Source: Pseudomonadota bacterium (GTDB taxonomy: Bacteria; Pseudomonadota; Gammaproteobacteria; Burkholderiales; Methylophilaceae). Taken from it: a stretch of 15,566 bases of DNA. The notes below the pieces were generated by a model. That model ran no database searches, was not told the origin of the DNA, and saw nothing but the letters and a program-made list of their open reading frames with translations. Both the position numbers and the translations under genes were made by a program. The DNA is taken from contig JAKPIR010000241.1 of NCBI GenBank assembly GCA_029549705.1, positions 1 to 15,566 of the forward strand, read 5' to 3'. This document shows positions 1 to 7,499 of the stretch, piece by piece. The first letter of the stretch is position 1. Every line of letters begins with the position of its first letter.

Positions 1-463
1 GATATTTAATTGCAGGAAAAAGCCCTGGTAGCGATATGGACGACCAAACGGCCTCCAGCAATGCACCTTTGGTGAGCCAGACTTCTCTGCCAGTATCCAA
101 CTCAGTCGCAACAGCCGCAAAGCGCTTGGAGAGCGCCTCAATTTGCGCGCTATCACTGGCCACACAAGCGTTTAAAAAGTTGTGTAGTCGTACGGTATCT
201 ACAAAACCATTCATTGAAGTATTGATTTCAAAAAACTTCACCAGCTCAAATTTTGTGAGTGAGCACACCCATTGCTCTAGCTGATGAAAGTTATTTGAGG
301 CGTAAGAGGCACCGACCAGCGCTCCAATAGACGTACCGCACACAATATCAGGCACAATACCTTGTTCTGTCAGCGCATTGAGCACACCAATATGCGCCCA
401 TCCACGCGCCGAGCCGCCACCCAGCGCCAAGCCAATCTTCAGTTTATTTTTTGAGGCAATCAT
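1..463 (-). CDS. Patatin-like phospholipase, RssA/YchK type (partial, C-terminus off the left edge)
   Basis: The frame opens at an ATG at 463-461 and stays open to the window edge (154 codons seen), so the C-terminal half is missing. It shows the patatin oxyanion-hole loop GGGSARG at residues 15-21 and the nucleophile elbow GTSIG at 43-47 with Ser45. Further on is a segment RFAAVATELDTGREVW like that of E. coli RssA. In this family a Ser-Asp dyad hydrolyses acyl esters. The Asp motif (DGG/DGA) would lie beyond the window and cannot be checked. RssA-type proteins are about 300 residues and cytosolic, and no signal peptide is seen here. The physiological substrate is unknown. No clear Shine-Dalgarno precedes the ATG. 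It is divergent from ilvD and shares a 264-base upstream region with it. The family call is firm; RssA orthology is inferred from resemblance. Confidence 0.9.
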   Translation of the reverse strand, partial: MIASKNKLKIGLALGGGSARGWAHIGVLNALTEQGIVPDIVCGTSIGALVGASYASNNFHQLEQWVCSLTKFELVKFFEINTSMNGFVDTVRLHNFLNACVASDSAQIEALSKRFAAVATELDTGREVWLTKGALLEAVWSSISLPGLFPAIKY

Positions 464-513
464 GGTGATATTGTAAAACCAAATGTTTAAGTTACAGTGT
501 GCTATAGAATACA

Positions 514-542
514 AAAATACAAAATTGATGAAATTACATCAA
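514..542 (-). promoter_or_regulatory. Possible promoter of the patatin gene overlapping an operator-like dyad
   Basis: Reading leftward, TTGATG (537-542) is followed after 17 bases by TATTTT (514-519), each 4/6 matches to sigma-70 consensus. The -35 box is one arm of a dyad TTGATG-N6-CATCAA (525-542), as expected if a repressor or activator bound there. The two elements are weak and the site is only a candidate. Confidence 0.25.
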
Positions 543-654
543 ATGAGTACGGATGAAGAACCTATCGCAGAGAGTTTTTGCTTGGTGATTGTTTCACCAG
601 TACGTTCTAGTAGGAGCTAAGTAATAATAAATATACAGTAAACTACATTTTTCT

Positions 655-684
655 TTGGCGAGTTGGCGTTAGCTAGTCTAAAAT
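655..684 (+). promoter_or_regulatory. ilvD: Candidate sigma-70 promoter of ilvD
   Basis: TTGGCG (655-660) and TAAAAT (679-684) are separated by 18 bases. A second set lies just downstream: another TTGGCG (663-668) and a perfect TATAAT (689-694), but 20 bases apart. Either would start the ilvD message 20-40 bases before the ATG at 728. The GGA at 716-718 is the only Shine-Dalgarno-like sequence, so initiation signals look weak. The rest of the 464-727 gap holds a short Leu/Val/Ile-rich open frame (543-620), described under findings, and no recognisable RNA gene. Confidence 0.35.
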
Positions 685-727
685 TACATATAATAATTGT
701 TGACTCATTTACTACGGAATTTTTACC

Positions 728-2578
728 ATGCCAGTTTATCGTTCACGTACCACCACCCACGGCCGCAACATGGCGGGCGCACGCGCATTGTGGCGCGCCA
801 CAGGCATGAAAGACGGTGATTTTGATAAACCGATTATTGCGGTTTGCAATTCTTTTACGCAGTTTGTGCCAGGCCACGTGCATCTTAAAGACTTAGGCCA
901 ACTGGTCGCGCGCGAAATTGAAAAAGCCGGTGGCGTGGCTAAAGAATTTAACACCATTGCGGTGGATGACGGCATTGCCATGGGCCATGGCGGTATGCTG
1001 TATAGCTTGCCCAGTCGCGATTTAATTGCAGATTCGGTCGAGTACATGGTCAATGCGCATTGTGCCGACGCGCTGGTGTGTATTTCAAATTGCGACAAAA
1101 TTACCCCAGGCATGCTGATGGCTGCGTTGCGTTTAAATATTCCTGTGGTATTTGTTTCTGGCGGGCCGATGGAAGCGGGTAAAGTGAACTGGCAAGGTGA
1201 AGTGCTAAAGTTAGATTTGGTCGATGCCATGGTGGCCGCGGCTGACAGTAAAGTTTCAGATGCTAAATCTGAGGCGATTGAGCGCTCAGCCTGCCCAACC
1301 TGCGGTTCATGTTCCGGTATGTTTACTGCAAACTCGATGAACTGTTTAACCGAGGCGTTAGGCTTGAGTTTGCCGGGTAACGGCTCGGCACTCGCCACGC
1401 ACGGCGCTCGCAAAGAGCTTTTCTTAAAAGCGGGGCGTTTGATTGTTGAAATCACCAAGCGCCATTACGAACAAGATGATTACTCTGTATTGCCGCGTTC
1501 AATTGCCAATATGAAAGCTTTTGAAAATGCCATGAGCTTGGATGTGGCCATGGGCGGCTCAACCAATACGGTATTGCACCTTTTGGCCGCGGCGCATGAG
1601 GCCGGTGTTGATTTTACCATGAGCGATATTGATCATATTTCTCGCAAGGTACCTTGTGTCTGTAAAGTGGCGCCTGCCACGCAAAAATATCATATGGAAG
1701 ATGTGCACCACGCGGGTGGAGTAATGGGGATTTTAGGTGAATTAGACCGCGCGGGCGTCATTCACCGCGACACACCTACGGTACATAGTGCTACATTGGG
1801 CGAAGCATTAGATAAATGGGATATTAAAGTCACCCAAGATGAAGACGTTAAAAAATTCTATCGTGCGGCGCCTGCTGGCATTGTCACAACCATCGCGTTT
1901 TCACAAAGTATGCTCTACCCAACGTTGGATGATGACCGTGCAGAAGGTTGTATTCGTGATAAAGCCCACGCCTACAGCCAAGATGGTGGGCTGGCGGTAC
2001 TTTACGGCAATATTGCGCAAGATGGCTGTATTGTGAAAACGGCTGGGGTGGATGACAGCATTCTTAAATTTACAGGCCGCGCACGTATTTTTGAATCACA
2101 AGACGCTGCGGTAGAAGGCATTTTGGCAGATAAAATTGTTGCGGGTGATGTCGTTGTGATTCGCTACGAAGGCCCACGCGGTGGCCCGGGCATGCAAGAA
2201 ATGCTCTATCCAACCTCTTATTTAAAGTCAAAAGATTTAGGTAAAGCTTGTGCTTTGCTGACGGACGGCCGCTTTTCAGGCGGAACTTCAGGCTTAAGCA
2301 TTGGTCATGCATCACCAGAAGCTGCTGAAGGTGGTGCGATTGGTTTAGTTGAAGAAAATGACACGATTGAAATTGATATTCCCAACCGGACAATTCATTT
2401 GGCCGTGTCAGACGAGGAGCTCTCACACCGACGTGCAAAAATGGAAGCCAAAGGCAAGGATGCCTGGAAGCCTGTTAAGCGCGATCGTGTTGTTTCACCT
2501 GCGCTACGTGCGTATGCCGCGATGAGCACTAGCGCGGCACGTGGCGCTGTGCGTGATGTTTCACAAATTGAGCGTTAA
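728..2578 (+). CDS. ilvD: Dihydroxy-acid dehydratase (IlvD)
   Basis: This cytosolic Fe-S enzyme dehydrates 2,3-dihydroxyisovalerate and 2,3-dihydroxy-3-methylvalerate to the keto acids that become valine/leucine and isoleucine. At 616 residues it has the full length of the E. coli enzyme and begins with the same kind of N-terminus (MPVYRSRTTTHGRNMAGAR), which fixes the start. Visible functional residues are Asp81 in the VDDGIAMGH loop, Cys122-Asp123-Lys124 in SNCDKITPGM (cluster ligand, Mg ligand and the lysine that is carboxylated in the family), and Cys195 in CPTCGSCSG. The GRFSGGTSG motif carries Ser517, the proposed general base. No frame damage is seen. It is a single gene: the next gene starts 78 bases later with its own possible promoter. 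Whether the cluster is 4Fe-4S or 2Fe-2S cannot be told from sequence by eye. Confidence 0.98.
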   Translation: MPVYRSRTTTHGRNMAGARALWRATGMKDGDFDKPIIAVCNSFTQFVPGHVHLKDLGQLVAREIEKAGGVAKEFNTIAVDDGIAMGHGGMLYSLPSRDLIADSVEYMVNAHCADALVCISNCDKITPGMLMAALRLNIPVVFVSGGPMEAGKVNWQGEVLKLDLVDAMVAAADSKVSDAKSEAIERSACPTCGSCSGMFTANSMNCLTEALGLSLPGNGSALATHGARKELFLKAGRLIVEITKRHYEQDDYSVLPRSIANMKAFENAMSLDVAMGGSTNTVLHLLAAAHEAGVDFTMSDIDHISRKVPCVCKVAPATQKYHMEDVHHAGGVMGILGELDRAGVIHRDTPTVHSATLGEALDKWDIKVTQDEDVKKFYRAAPAGIVTTIAFSQSMLYPTLDDDRAEGCIRDKAHAYSQDGGLAVLYGNIAQDGCIVKTAGVDDSILKFTGRARIFESQDAAVEGILADKIVAGDVVVIRYEGPRGGPGMQEMLYPTSYLKSKDLGKACALLTDGRFSGGTSGLSIGHASPEAAEGGAIGLVEENDTIEIDIPNRTIHLAVSDEELSHRRAKMEAKGKDAWKPVKRDRVVSPALRAYAAMSTSAARGAVRDVSQIER

Positions 2579-2599
2579 TGTAAATTTACAATGTATAAT
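2579..2599 (+). promoter_or_regulatory. 12-bp palindrome plus TATAAT between ilvD and the mutarotase gene
   Basis: Immediately after the ilvD stop is a perfect palindrome TGTAAATTTACA (2579-2590), followed by a consensus -10 box TATAAT at 2594-2599. The best -35 (TTGAGC at 2568-2573, inside the ilvD end) is 20 bases away, so this is a weak or activator-dependent promoter at best. The palindrome is AT-rich with no T run and does not look like a terminator. Confidence 0.3.
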
Positions 2600-2656
2600 T
2601 GCAGGCCAAAAAATAATGAACGATAAAAATATAAAAGCGTTGGGGGAAAAGTTGCT

Positions 2657-3559
2657 ATGTCAGAAAGCAATATAGATTTTATGATTCAGCCACAATTAAA
2701 ATTTAGTCAAGATGAAAGTGGTTTGGAATATATCGAGATTGAAAATCGTTTAGCTACGGCTAAAATCGCCCTGCAGGGCGGCCATGTAATGACCTGGCAA
2801 CCTAAATCCCAAGATCAACCGGTGTTATGGTTATCAAGCAATGCCCGATTCATTAAAGGGCGCTCTATTCGTGGTGGTATTCCCATTTGCTGGCCTTGGT
2901 TTGGCGCACATCCAACCGATAGCGCACTTTGCCCACATGGTTTTGCAAGGGTTATTCCATGGCAGCTTGTGGATGCGGATACCTTAAAAAATGGCGCAAC
3001 ACGCTTAGTATTGCAGATGATGGAAACTGCAGAATCAAGACGTCAGTTGTCTTATCCGCATTTATTGGCGATGACCATCACTATTGGTGAAACGCTTAAA
3101 ATTGATTTAGCAACAACCAATAAAGCGAGCCATCCATTTGTGGTAGGTGAAGCTTTTCATACCTATTTTAAAGTCAGTGATATTTCAAATGTTCACGTGA
3201 AGGGCTTGGAAGACGCCTTGTATTCTGACAAGGTGTTTGCCTACGAGCGTCGTGTTGAAAAAAATGACGTGCGCTTCAATGGGGAGTTTGACCGTGTGTA
3301 TCTCAACACCACGACAGACTGTATGATAGAAGACACTGGATTAAATCGCCAAATTCGCGTGTCGAAGTCTGGCAGTCAGTCCACTGTAGTTTGGACGCCA
3401 TGGGCAGACAAAGCAGAACAAATGGGCGACATGGGCGCGCCGGATGAATGGCGGACGATGGTGTGCGTTGAAACGGCGAATGCATTAGAAAATGCTGTGG
3501 TTATTTCGCCCAATAGAGCGCACGTGCTATCAGTGGAATACAGCGTAGAAACACTATAA
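2657..3559 (+). CDS. D-hexose-6-phosphate mutarotase (YeaD family, aldose-1-epimerase fold)
   Basis: The protein (300 residues, usual for the family) belongs to the galactose-mutarotase-like fold. It is closest to the YeaD group, which interconverts the alpha and beta anomers of glucose-6-phosphate and related sugars in the cytosol. Seen in order are the family block GRSIRGGIPICWPWFG (68-83), CPHGFAR (92-98) with the candidate catalytic His94, GEAFHTYF (164-171) with His168, and MGDMG followed by VCVETAN (269-275) with the candidate base Glu272. A purine-rich site GGGGGAAAAG (2642-2651) lies just before the ATG and supports this start. The next gene begins only 3 bases after its stop, so the two are likely co-translated. 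Exact sugar specificity cannot be read from sequence. Confidence 0.92.
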   Translation: MSESNIDFMIQPQLKFSQDESGLEYIEIENRLATAKIALQGGHVMTWQPKSQDQPVLWLSSNARFIKGRSIRGGIPICWPWFGAHPTDSALCPHGFARVIPWQLVDADTLKNGATRLVLQMMETAESRRQLSYPHLLAMTITIGETLKIDLATTNKASHPFVVGEAFHTYFKVSDISNVHVKGLEDALYSDKVFAYERRVEKNDVRFNGEFDRVYLNTTTDCMIEDTGLNRQIRVSKSGSQSTVVWTPWADKAEQMGDMGAPDEWRTMVCVETANALENAVVISPNRAHVLSVEYSVETL

Positions 3560-3562
3560 GCG

Positions 3563-5584
3563 ATGTCAAATCGGCTTGCAGAAGAAACTAGCCCATATCT
3601 TCTGCAACATGCCGACAACCCTGTTCATTGGTATCCGTGGGGTGAGTATGCGCTCACTTTAGCGCGCGAACTAGATAAACCGATATTACTCTCCATTGGC
3701 TATTCAGCCTGTCATTGGTGCCATGTGATGGCGCATGAGTCATTTGAAGACCCGGCCGTTGCAGAAATCATGAATAGGCACTTTATCAATATTAAAGTGG
3801 ATCGTGAAGAGCGGCCGGATATTGATCAAATCTATCAAACCGCCCATAGCATGCTCAGCCAAAAAAGTGGCGGCTGGCCACTCACAGTTTTTTTAACGCC
3901 TAATCAACAACCCTATTTTACAGGGACGTATTTTCCCAAATCAGCACGCTATCAACTGCCAGGTTTTGCTGATTTAATTCCACGTGTTGCGGCCTATTAC
4001 CACGAGCATCGTGCTGATATTCACCTTCAAACACAACAGCTCGCCAGTGCTTTGGCGCGCACCATTCCCATTGCTAATTCAACAGTAACAGCCGACGAAC
4101 GCACCCTGGAGTTGGCTTTCGAGCAACTGCACGAGAGTTTTGATTTTGAGCATGGTGGCTTTGGTTCGTCGCCCAAGTTTCCTAACCCTGCAGATGTGAC
4201 TTTATTGCTGCATCACGCCAAAAAAGGCAATCAGCAAGCTGAGGCCATGGCCTTGCAAATGCTCACTGCCATGGCAGCAGGTGGTATTTATGACCAAATT
4301 GGCGGTGGGTTTTGCCGATATTCCGTTGATGAGCGCTGGAATATTCCGCATTTTGAAAAAATGCTATACGACAACGGCCAATTGCTATGTCTCTACACGG
4401 ATGGCTGGCAAATTAGTCACAATCCGCGTTATGAAGTCGTGGTTGAAGAAACGGTTGCCTGGCTAGTCTGTGAAATGCGGCATGTAAGCGGTGCCTTTTA
4501 CTCGTCTCTGGATGCTGATTCACTTGACGCAAGCGGGCACGCTGAGGAAGGCGCATTTTATGTATGGCAGCAAGATGAAGTTAAAGCACTACTGACGCCA
4601 GAAGAGTTTATCGCTGCAAGCCGATGCTTTGGTTTTGACCGCGCTCCTAATTTTGAAAACCCACATGCTGGCACGCGGGCGTGGCATGCCTATTTAGCGA
4701 CTACACCTGAAAACGATGAATATATTGCCCTGAATAATGCGCGTACCAAGTTGTTTGAAGCACGCGAAAAGCGCCCACGCCCTGCACGTGACGATAAAAT
4801 TTTAACGAGCTGGAATGCGCTGGCGATTAAAGGGTTGGCGCGAGCAGGCCGCGTATTTAATCGGCCTGACTGGGTAGCGTTTGCGCAAAATGCAGTTGAT
4901 TTTGTGCGTGATCATCTGTGGGTGAATCATCAACTGCTAGCAACCTGCAAAGATGGTAAAGCGCATTTGAATGCGTATTTAGATGATTATGCTTTTTTAC
5001 TGGATGCACTTATAGAGTTATTACAGGCAGACTATAGAAGCGCTGATATGCAATTTGCTGAAGAAATTGCTGAAGCAATGATTGAAAACTTTGAAGCCGA
5101 GGATGGCGGGTTTTATTTTACGGCACACCGTCATGAAGCATTAATTCATCGCCCCAAACAAGCCTATGACAATGCAACCCCTAATGGTAACGGCATTGCA
5201 GCAGTTGCACTTCAGCGCTTGGGCCATTTACTGGGCGAGCCACGCTATTTGCAAACGGCGGAACGTACTTTGCAGGCGTTTGATAGTGTCGTTAAACGCA
5301 ATCCAGCCGCATGCGCCAGCTTGGCTGAGGCGTTACGTGAATATTTAACACCGCCGACCATAGTGATTTTACGCGGAGATTCCAAAAAACTCGCGCAATG
5401 GCGGCACGAAATAGTGCAGCATTATTATCCGCATCACTGCTTTTTTTATCTGGATGAAAGCGTGCAAGACTTACCGCAAACATTATCAAGAAAATTCTCA
5501 AAAGATGTCAACGCGTGGGTATGCCAAGGCGTTACCTGCACACAGTGTATTGATAGTCTGAGTGGGCTATTGAGTCAAATATAG
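3563..5584 (+). CDS. Thioredoxin domain-containing protein, DUF255 / YyaL-SPATA20 family
   Basis: This 673-residue cytosolic protein has the standard opening of the family (NRLAEETSPYLLQHADNPVHW), which fixes the start. Residues 1 to about 165 form the DUF255 thioredoxin-like domain, with CHWC at 50-53 as the CxxC pair, then VDREERPDID and SGGWPLTVFLTP. The rest resembles the (alpha/alpha)6 barrel of N-acylglucosamine 2-epimerases, with blocks such as GGIYDQIGGGFCRYSVDERW, HFEKMLYDNGQL, SLDADS and DDKILTSWNALAIKGLA. The C-terminus has a conserved-type Cys pair (GVTCTQC). The family is widespread from bacteria to human SPATA20, but its reaction is not established and a redox function is only presumed from the CxxC. 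There is no strong Shine-Dalgarno, and coupling to the mutarotase gene 3 bases upstream is likely. Family assignment is sure; function is unknown. Confidence 0.93.
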   Translation: MSNRLAEETSPYLLQHADNPVHWYPWGEYALTLARELDKPILLSIGYSACHWCHVMAHESFEDPAVAEIMNRHFINIKVDREERPDIDQIYQTAHSMLSQKSGGWPLTVFLTPNQQPYFTGTYFPKSARYQLPGFADLIPRVAAYYHEHRADIHLQTQQLASALARTIPIANSTVTADERTLELAFEQLHESFDFEHGGFGSSPKFPNPADVTLLLHHAKKGNQQAEAMALQMLTAMAAGGIYDQIGGGFCRYSVDERWNIPHFEKMLYDNGQLLCLYTDGWQISHNPRYEVVVEETVAWLVCEMRHVSGAFYSSLDADSLDASGHAEEGAFYVWQQDEVKALLTPEEFIAASRCFGFDRAPNFENPHAGTRAWHAYLATTPENDEYIALNNARTKLFEAREKRPRPARDDKILTSWNALAIKGLARAGRVFNRPDWVAFAQNAVDFVRDHLWVNHQLLATCKDGKAHLNAYLDDYAFLLDALIELLQADYRSADMQFAEEIAEAMIENFEAEDGGFYFTAHRHEALIHRPKQAYDNATPNGNGIAAVALQRLGHLLGEPRYLQTAERTLQAFDSVVKRNPAACASLAEALREYLTPPTIVILRGDSKKLAQWRHEIVQHYYPHHCFFYLDESVQDLPQTLSRKFSKDVNAWVCQGVTCTQCIDSLSGLLSQI

Positions 5585-5722
5585 TGGGGTCTTTGGTTTT
5601 TTCTGGCTTGTTAGCCAATGAAATTCTGAGTATCATTACTGGTTGCGAAATTTGCAAAAAATAAATTTTAGGCGTGGGCAGTTAAGTGCGCTGAATTATA
5701 AATGTGGGCTTAAGGAGATAAT

Positions 5723-6034
5723 ATGAAAGCTTTATTAGTTACAGTTGCAGTAGCAGGTTCTTTGATGATGGCAGGTCAAGCTTCTGCAAACCAAGCGTTA
5801 GCACAAAAAAGTGGATGTTTAGCATGTCACAGCATTGATAAAAAAGTATTAGGCCCATCTTATAAAGATGTTGCTGCTAAATACAAAGGTGACAAAACTG
5901 CTGAAGCTAAGCTGATTGAAAAAGTGAAAAAAGGCGGTAGCGGTACTTGGGGTCCTATGCCTATGCCGGCAAACAGCCCACAAGTCAAAGATGAAGACAT
6001 CAAAACAATTGTACAATGGATTTTAGCAATGTAA
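5723..6034 (+). CDS. Small periplasmic class I cytochrome c (c551/c552-like)
   Basis: The 103-residue precursor begins with a Sec signal peptide (Lys2, hydrophobic run, AXA-type end QASA), predicted to be cut after Ala22. This leaves a mature monoheme protein of about 81 residues. Heme attachment is CLACH (Cys32, Cys35, His36 as axial ligand). The sixth ligand should be a Met in WGPMPMPAN (Met81 by analogy with c551 proteins). Size and the GPMPMP loop match the soluble electron shuttles of the c551/c552 (c8) group, which carry electrons from bc1 or dehydrogenases to terminal oxidases or nitrite reductases. The partner here is not shown by the neighbours. AAGGAG at 5712-5717, 5 bases before the ATG, is the strongest ribosome site in the window. 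Together with simple AT-rich codon use and a dedicated terminator it suggests high expression. It appears monocistronic. Confidence 0.95.
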   Translation: MKALLVTVAVAGSLMMAGQASANQALAQKSGCLACHSIDKKVLGPSYKDVAAKYKGDKTAEAKLIEKVKKGGSGTWGPMPMPANSPQVKDEDIKTIVQWILAM

Positions 6035-6058
6035 TTTGCTTGCGTTTGTACTATATTG

Positions 6059-6092
6059 AAAGCCAGCATTAAGCTGGCTTTTTTTATTTTTT
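6059..6092 (+). terminator. Rho-independent terminator of the cytochrome c gene
   Basis: AAAGCCAGC (6059-6067) pairs perfectly with GCTGGCTTT (6073-6081) around a 5-base loop, followed by TTTTATTTTTT. It lies 24 bases after the cytochrome stop. On the other strand the hairpin is followed only by TTTCAATAT, so it may also weakly stop the convergent transporter transcript. Confidence 0.9.
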
Positions 6093-6116
6093 ATTCTGCT
6101 ATCAAGAACTTAAGTT

Positions 6117-7475
6117 CTATTTGATAACGCCTAATAAATATAAAAACACAGCGGTAATTGCAATAGGCGCAATATAATTATTGGTCATTTGCCAAAGCTT
6201 AAATTTGTATCCGGCTAAGTTAAGCTCATCCTGCACATGGTCTTTTTTCATGAAATAGCCGGCAAAAATTGCCATAAATAAGCCACCTAATGGTAATAAT
6301 ATTGTAGAAGTCAGCTTGTCTAAACTTTCAAAAATATTCAAACCAAAGACGATTTTTACCTCTTTCCATTCATTAAAAGAAAGCACCACGGCAACGCCCA
6401 GCAGCCAGATAATGAGGCCTAAAAAAAATGCTGCGGTTTTGCGCCGAATCCTCGTGTTTTCAACAATCCATGCAATGGCCGGTTCAACTAAAGAGATGGC
6501 AGATGTCCACGCGGCGAAAGCCACCAGCATAAAAAACAAGGTGGCGATCAAGTTTCCCCATGGCATATGGCCAAACGCAATTGGCAAGGTTTGAAATATC
6601 AGGCCAGGGCCAGCGCTGGGTTCTAATTGGTTGGCAAATACCAGAGAGTAAATGGCAAGGCCAACAAGCAGCCCTAACATGGTGTCGGCCAGCGCAATGT
6701 AGATTGTTGTTCTGGCGATGGAGACATTTTTTTGCAAGTAAGAACCATATACCATCACCGAACCCATGCCTAAGCTCAATGAAAAAAAGGCGTGCCCAAG
6801 GGCCGACAAAACCACAGTTGGCGTGAGTTTTGAGAAATCGAGGCTAAACATAAACTGATAGGCTGCCTGCATATCACCCACAGACATGCTGTAGCCTAAT
6901 AGTACGAGTAAAATGCTAAATAGTGCAGGAATCAAGATGTTATTGGCTTTTTCAAGACCTGAGTTTACCCCGCGTGCCACAACACCCATGGTCATCATCA
7001 TAAATACCGTATGCCAAAACAGCAGTGAGAAGGGTGAAGCGAGTAGCTGATTGAAATTTTCGGTGGATTGCATAGCGGTAATGTTGCTGAAAGCGCCACT
7101 GGCGGATGCACCGATGTAACGTAGCACCCAGCCGCCAATCACGCTGTAAAACCCTAGGATGAGCAAGCCGGTGACCATGCCCATGCCGCCTAGCCATTTC
7201 CAATGCGTTGAGGTCTTCGCTTCAAGCGCAAGTACATTCATACCATCCAGAGGATTCTTTTGCGCACGTCGACCGAGCAGAATTTCTGTCATCATCAGCG
7301 GAATGCCAACCAGAAAAATACACAGCAGAAAAATAATCACAAAGGCACTGCCGCCATTGACGCCTATCATATAAGGCAGTTTCCAGATATTACCCAAGCC
7401 GATGGCAGAGCCTGCTGTGGCAAGCATGAATGTCCAGCGGTTGTTCCAATGGCTACGGTGCGGTATGTGGCTCAT
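6117..7475 (-). CDS. Sodium-dependent transporter, NSS/SNF family (LeuT/MhsT-like)
   Basis: This inner-membrane protein of 452 residues has the neurotransmitter:sodium symporter signature. The stretch from Trp10 to Phe45 contains TAGSAIGLGNIWKLPY followed by GVNGGSAF, the unwound TM1 and start of TM2 that hold substrate and Na+ in LeuT and MhsT. About 11-12 hydrophobic segments follow, with the last ending at the C-terminus. Bacterial members carry amino acids with Na+, but the substrate here cannot be named. The start ATG is the first Met before the conserved block. No good Shine-Dalgarno is visible in the 24 bases separating it from the AGCS gene upstream. It probably depends on the AGCS transcript, so the two would be expressed together. 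Confidence 0.92.
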   Translation of the reverse strand: MSHIPHRSHWNNRWTFMLATAGSAIGLGNIWKLPYMIGVNGGSAFVIIFLLCIFLVGIPLMMTEILLGRRAQKNPLDGMNVLALEAKTSTHWKWLGGMGMVTGLLILGFYSVIGGWVLRYIGASASGAFSNITAMQSTENFNQLLASPFSLLFWHTVFMMMTMGVVARGVNSGLEKANNILIPALFSILLVLLGYSMSVGDMQAAYQFMFSLDFSKLTPTVVLSALGHAFFSLSLGMGSVMVYGSYLQKNVSIARTTIYIALADTMLGLLVGLAIYSLVFANQLEPSAGPGLIFQTLPIAFGHMPWGNLIATLFFMLVAFAAWTSAISLVEPAIAWIVENTRIRRKTAAFFLGLIIWLLGVAVVLSFNEWKEVKIVFGLNIFESLDKLTSTILLPLGGLFMAIFAGYFMKKDHVQDELNLAGYKFKLWQMTNNYIAPIAITAVFLYLLGVIK

Positions 7476-7499
7476 AATAACGAAGTGAAATTTAAAAAA

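Noticed and set aside
36..284. 82-residue plus-strand open frame at the left end
   Set aside because: It lies antisense within the patatin-like gene, whose minus-strand frame shows both catalytic motifs; the plus frame has no recognisable features.
525..542. FNR/CRP-type site
   Set aside because: The half sites TTGAT and ATCAA are 8 bases apart, not the 4 needed for FNR, and the TGTGA/TCACA pattern of CRP is absent.
736..1458. 240-residue minus-strand open frame inside ilvD
   Set aside because: It is a complementary-strand shadow of a well-conserved enzyme, with no motif or ribosome site of its own.
5604..5617. Hairpin TGGCT-TGTT-AGCCA after the DUF255 gene as a terminator
   Set aside because: The stem is only 5 bp and no T run follows on either strand.
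6105..6118. 14-bp palindrome AGAACTTAAGTTCT overlapping the NSS stop codon as a leftward terminator
   Set aside because: It is AT-rich and followed by no T run on the minus strand. It may be chance or a minor processing signal.
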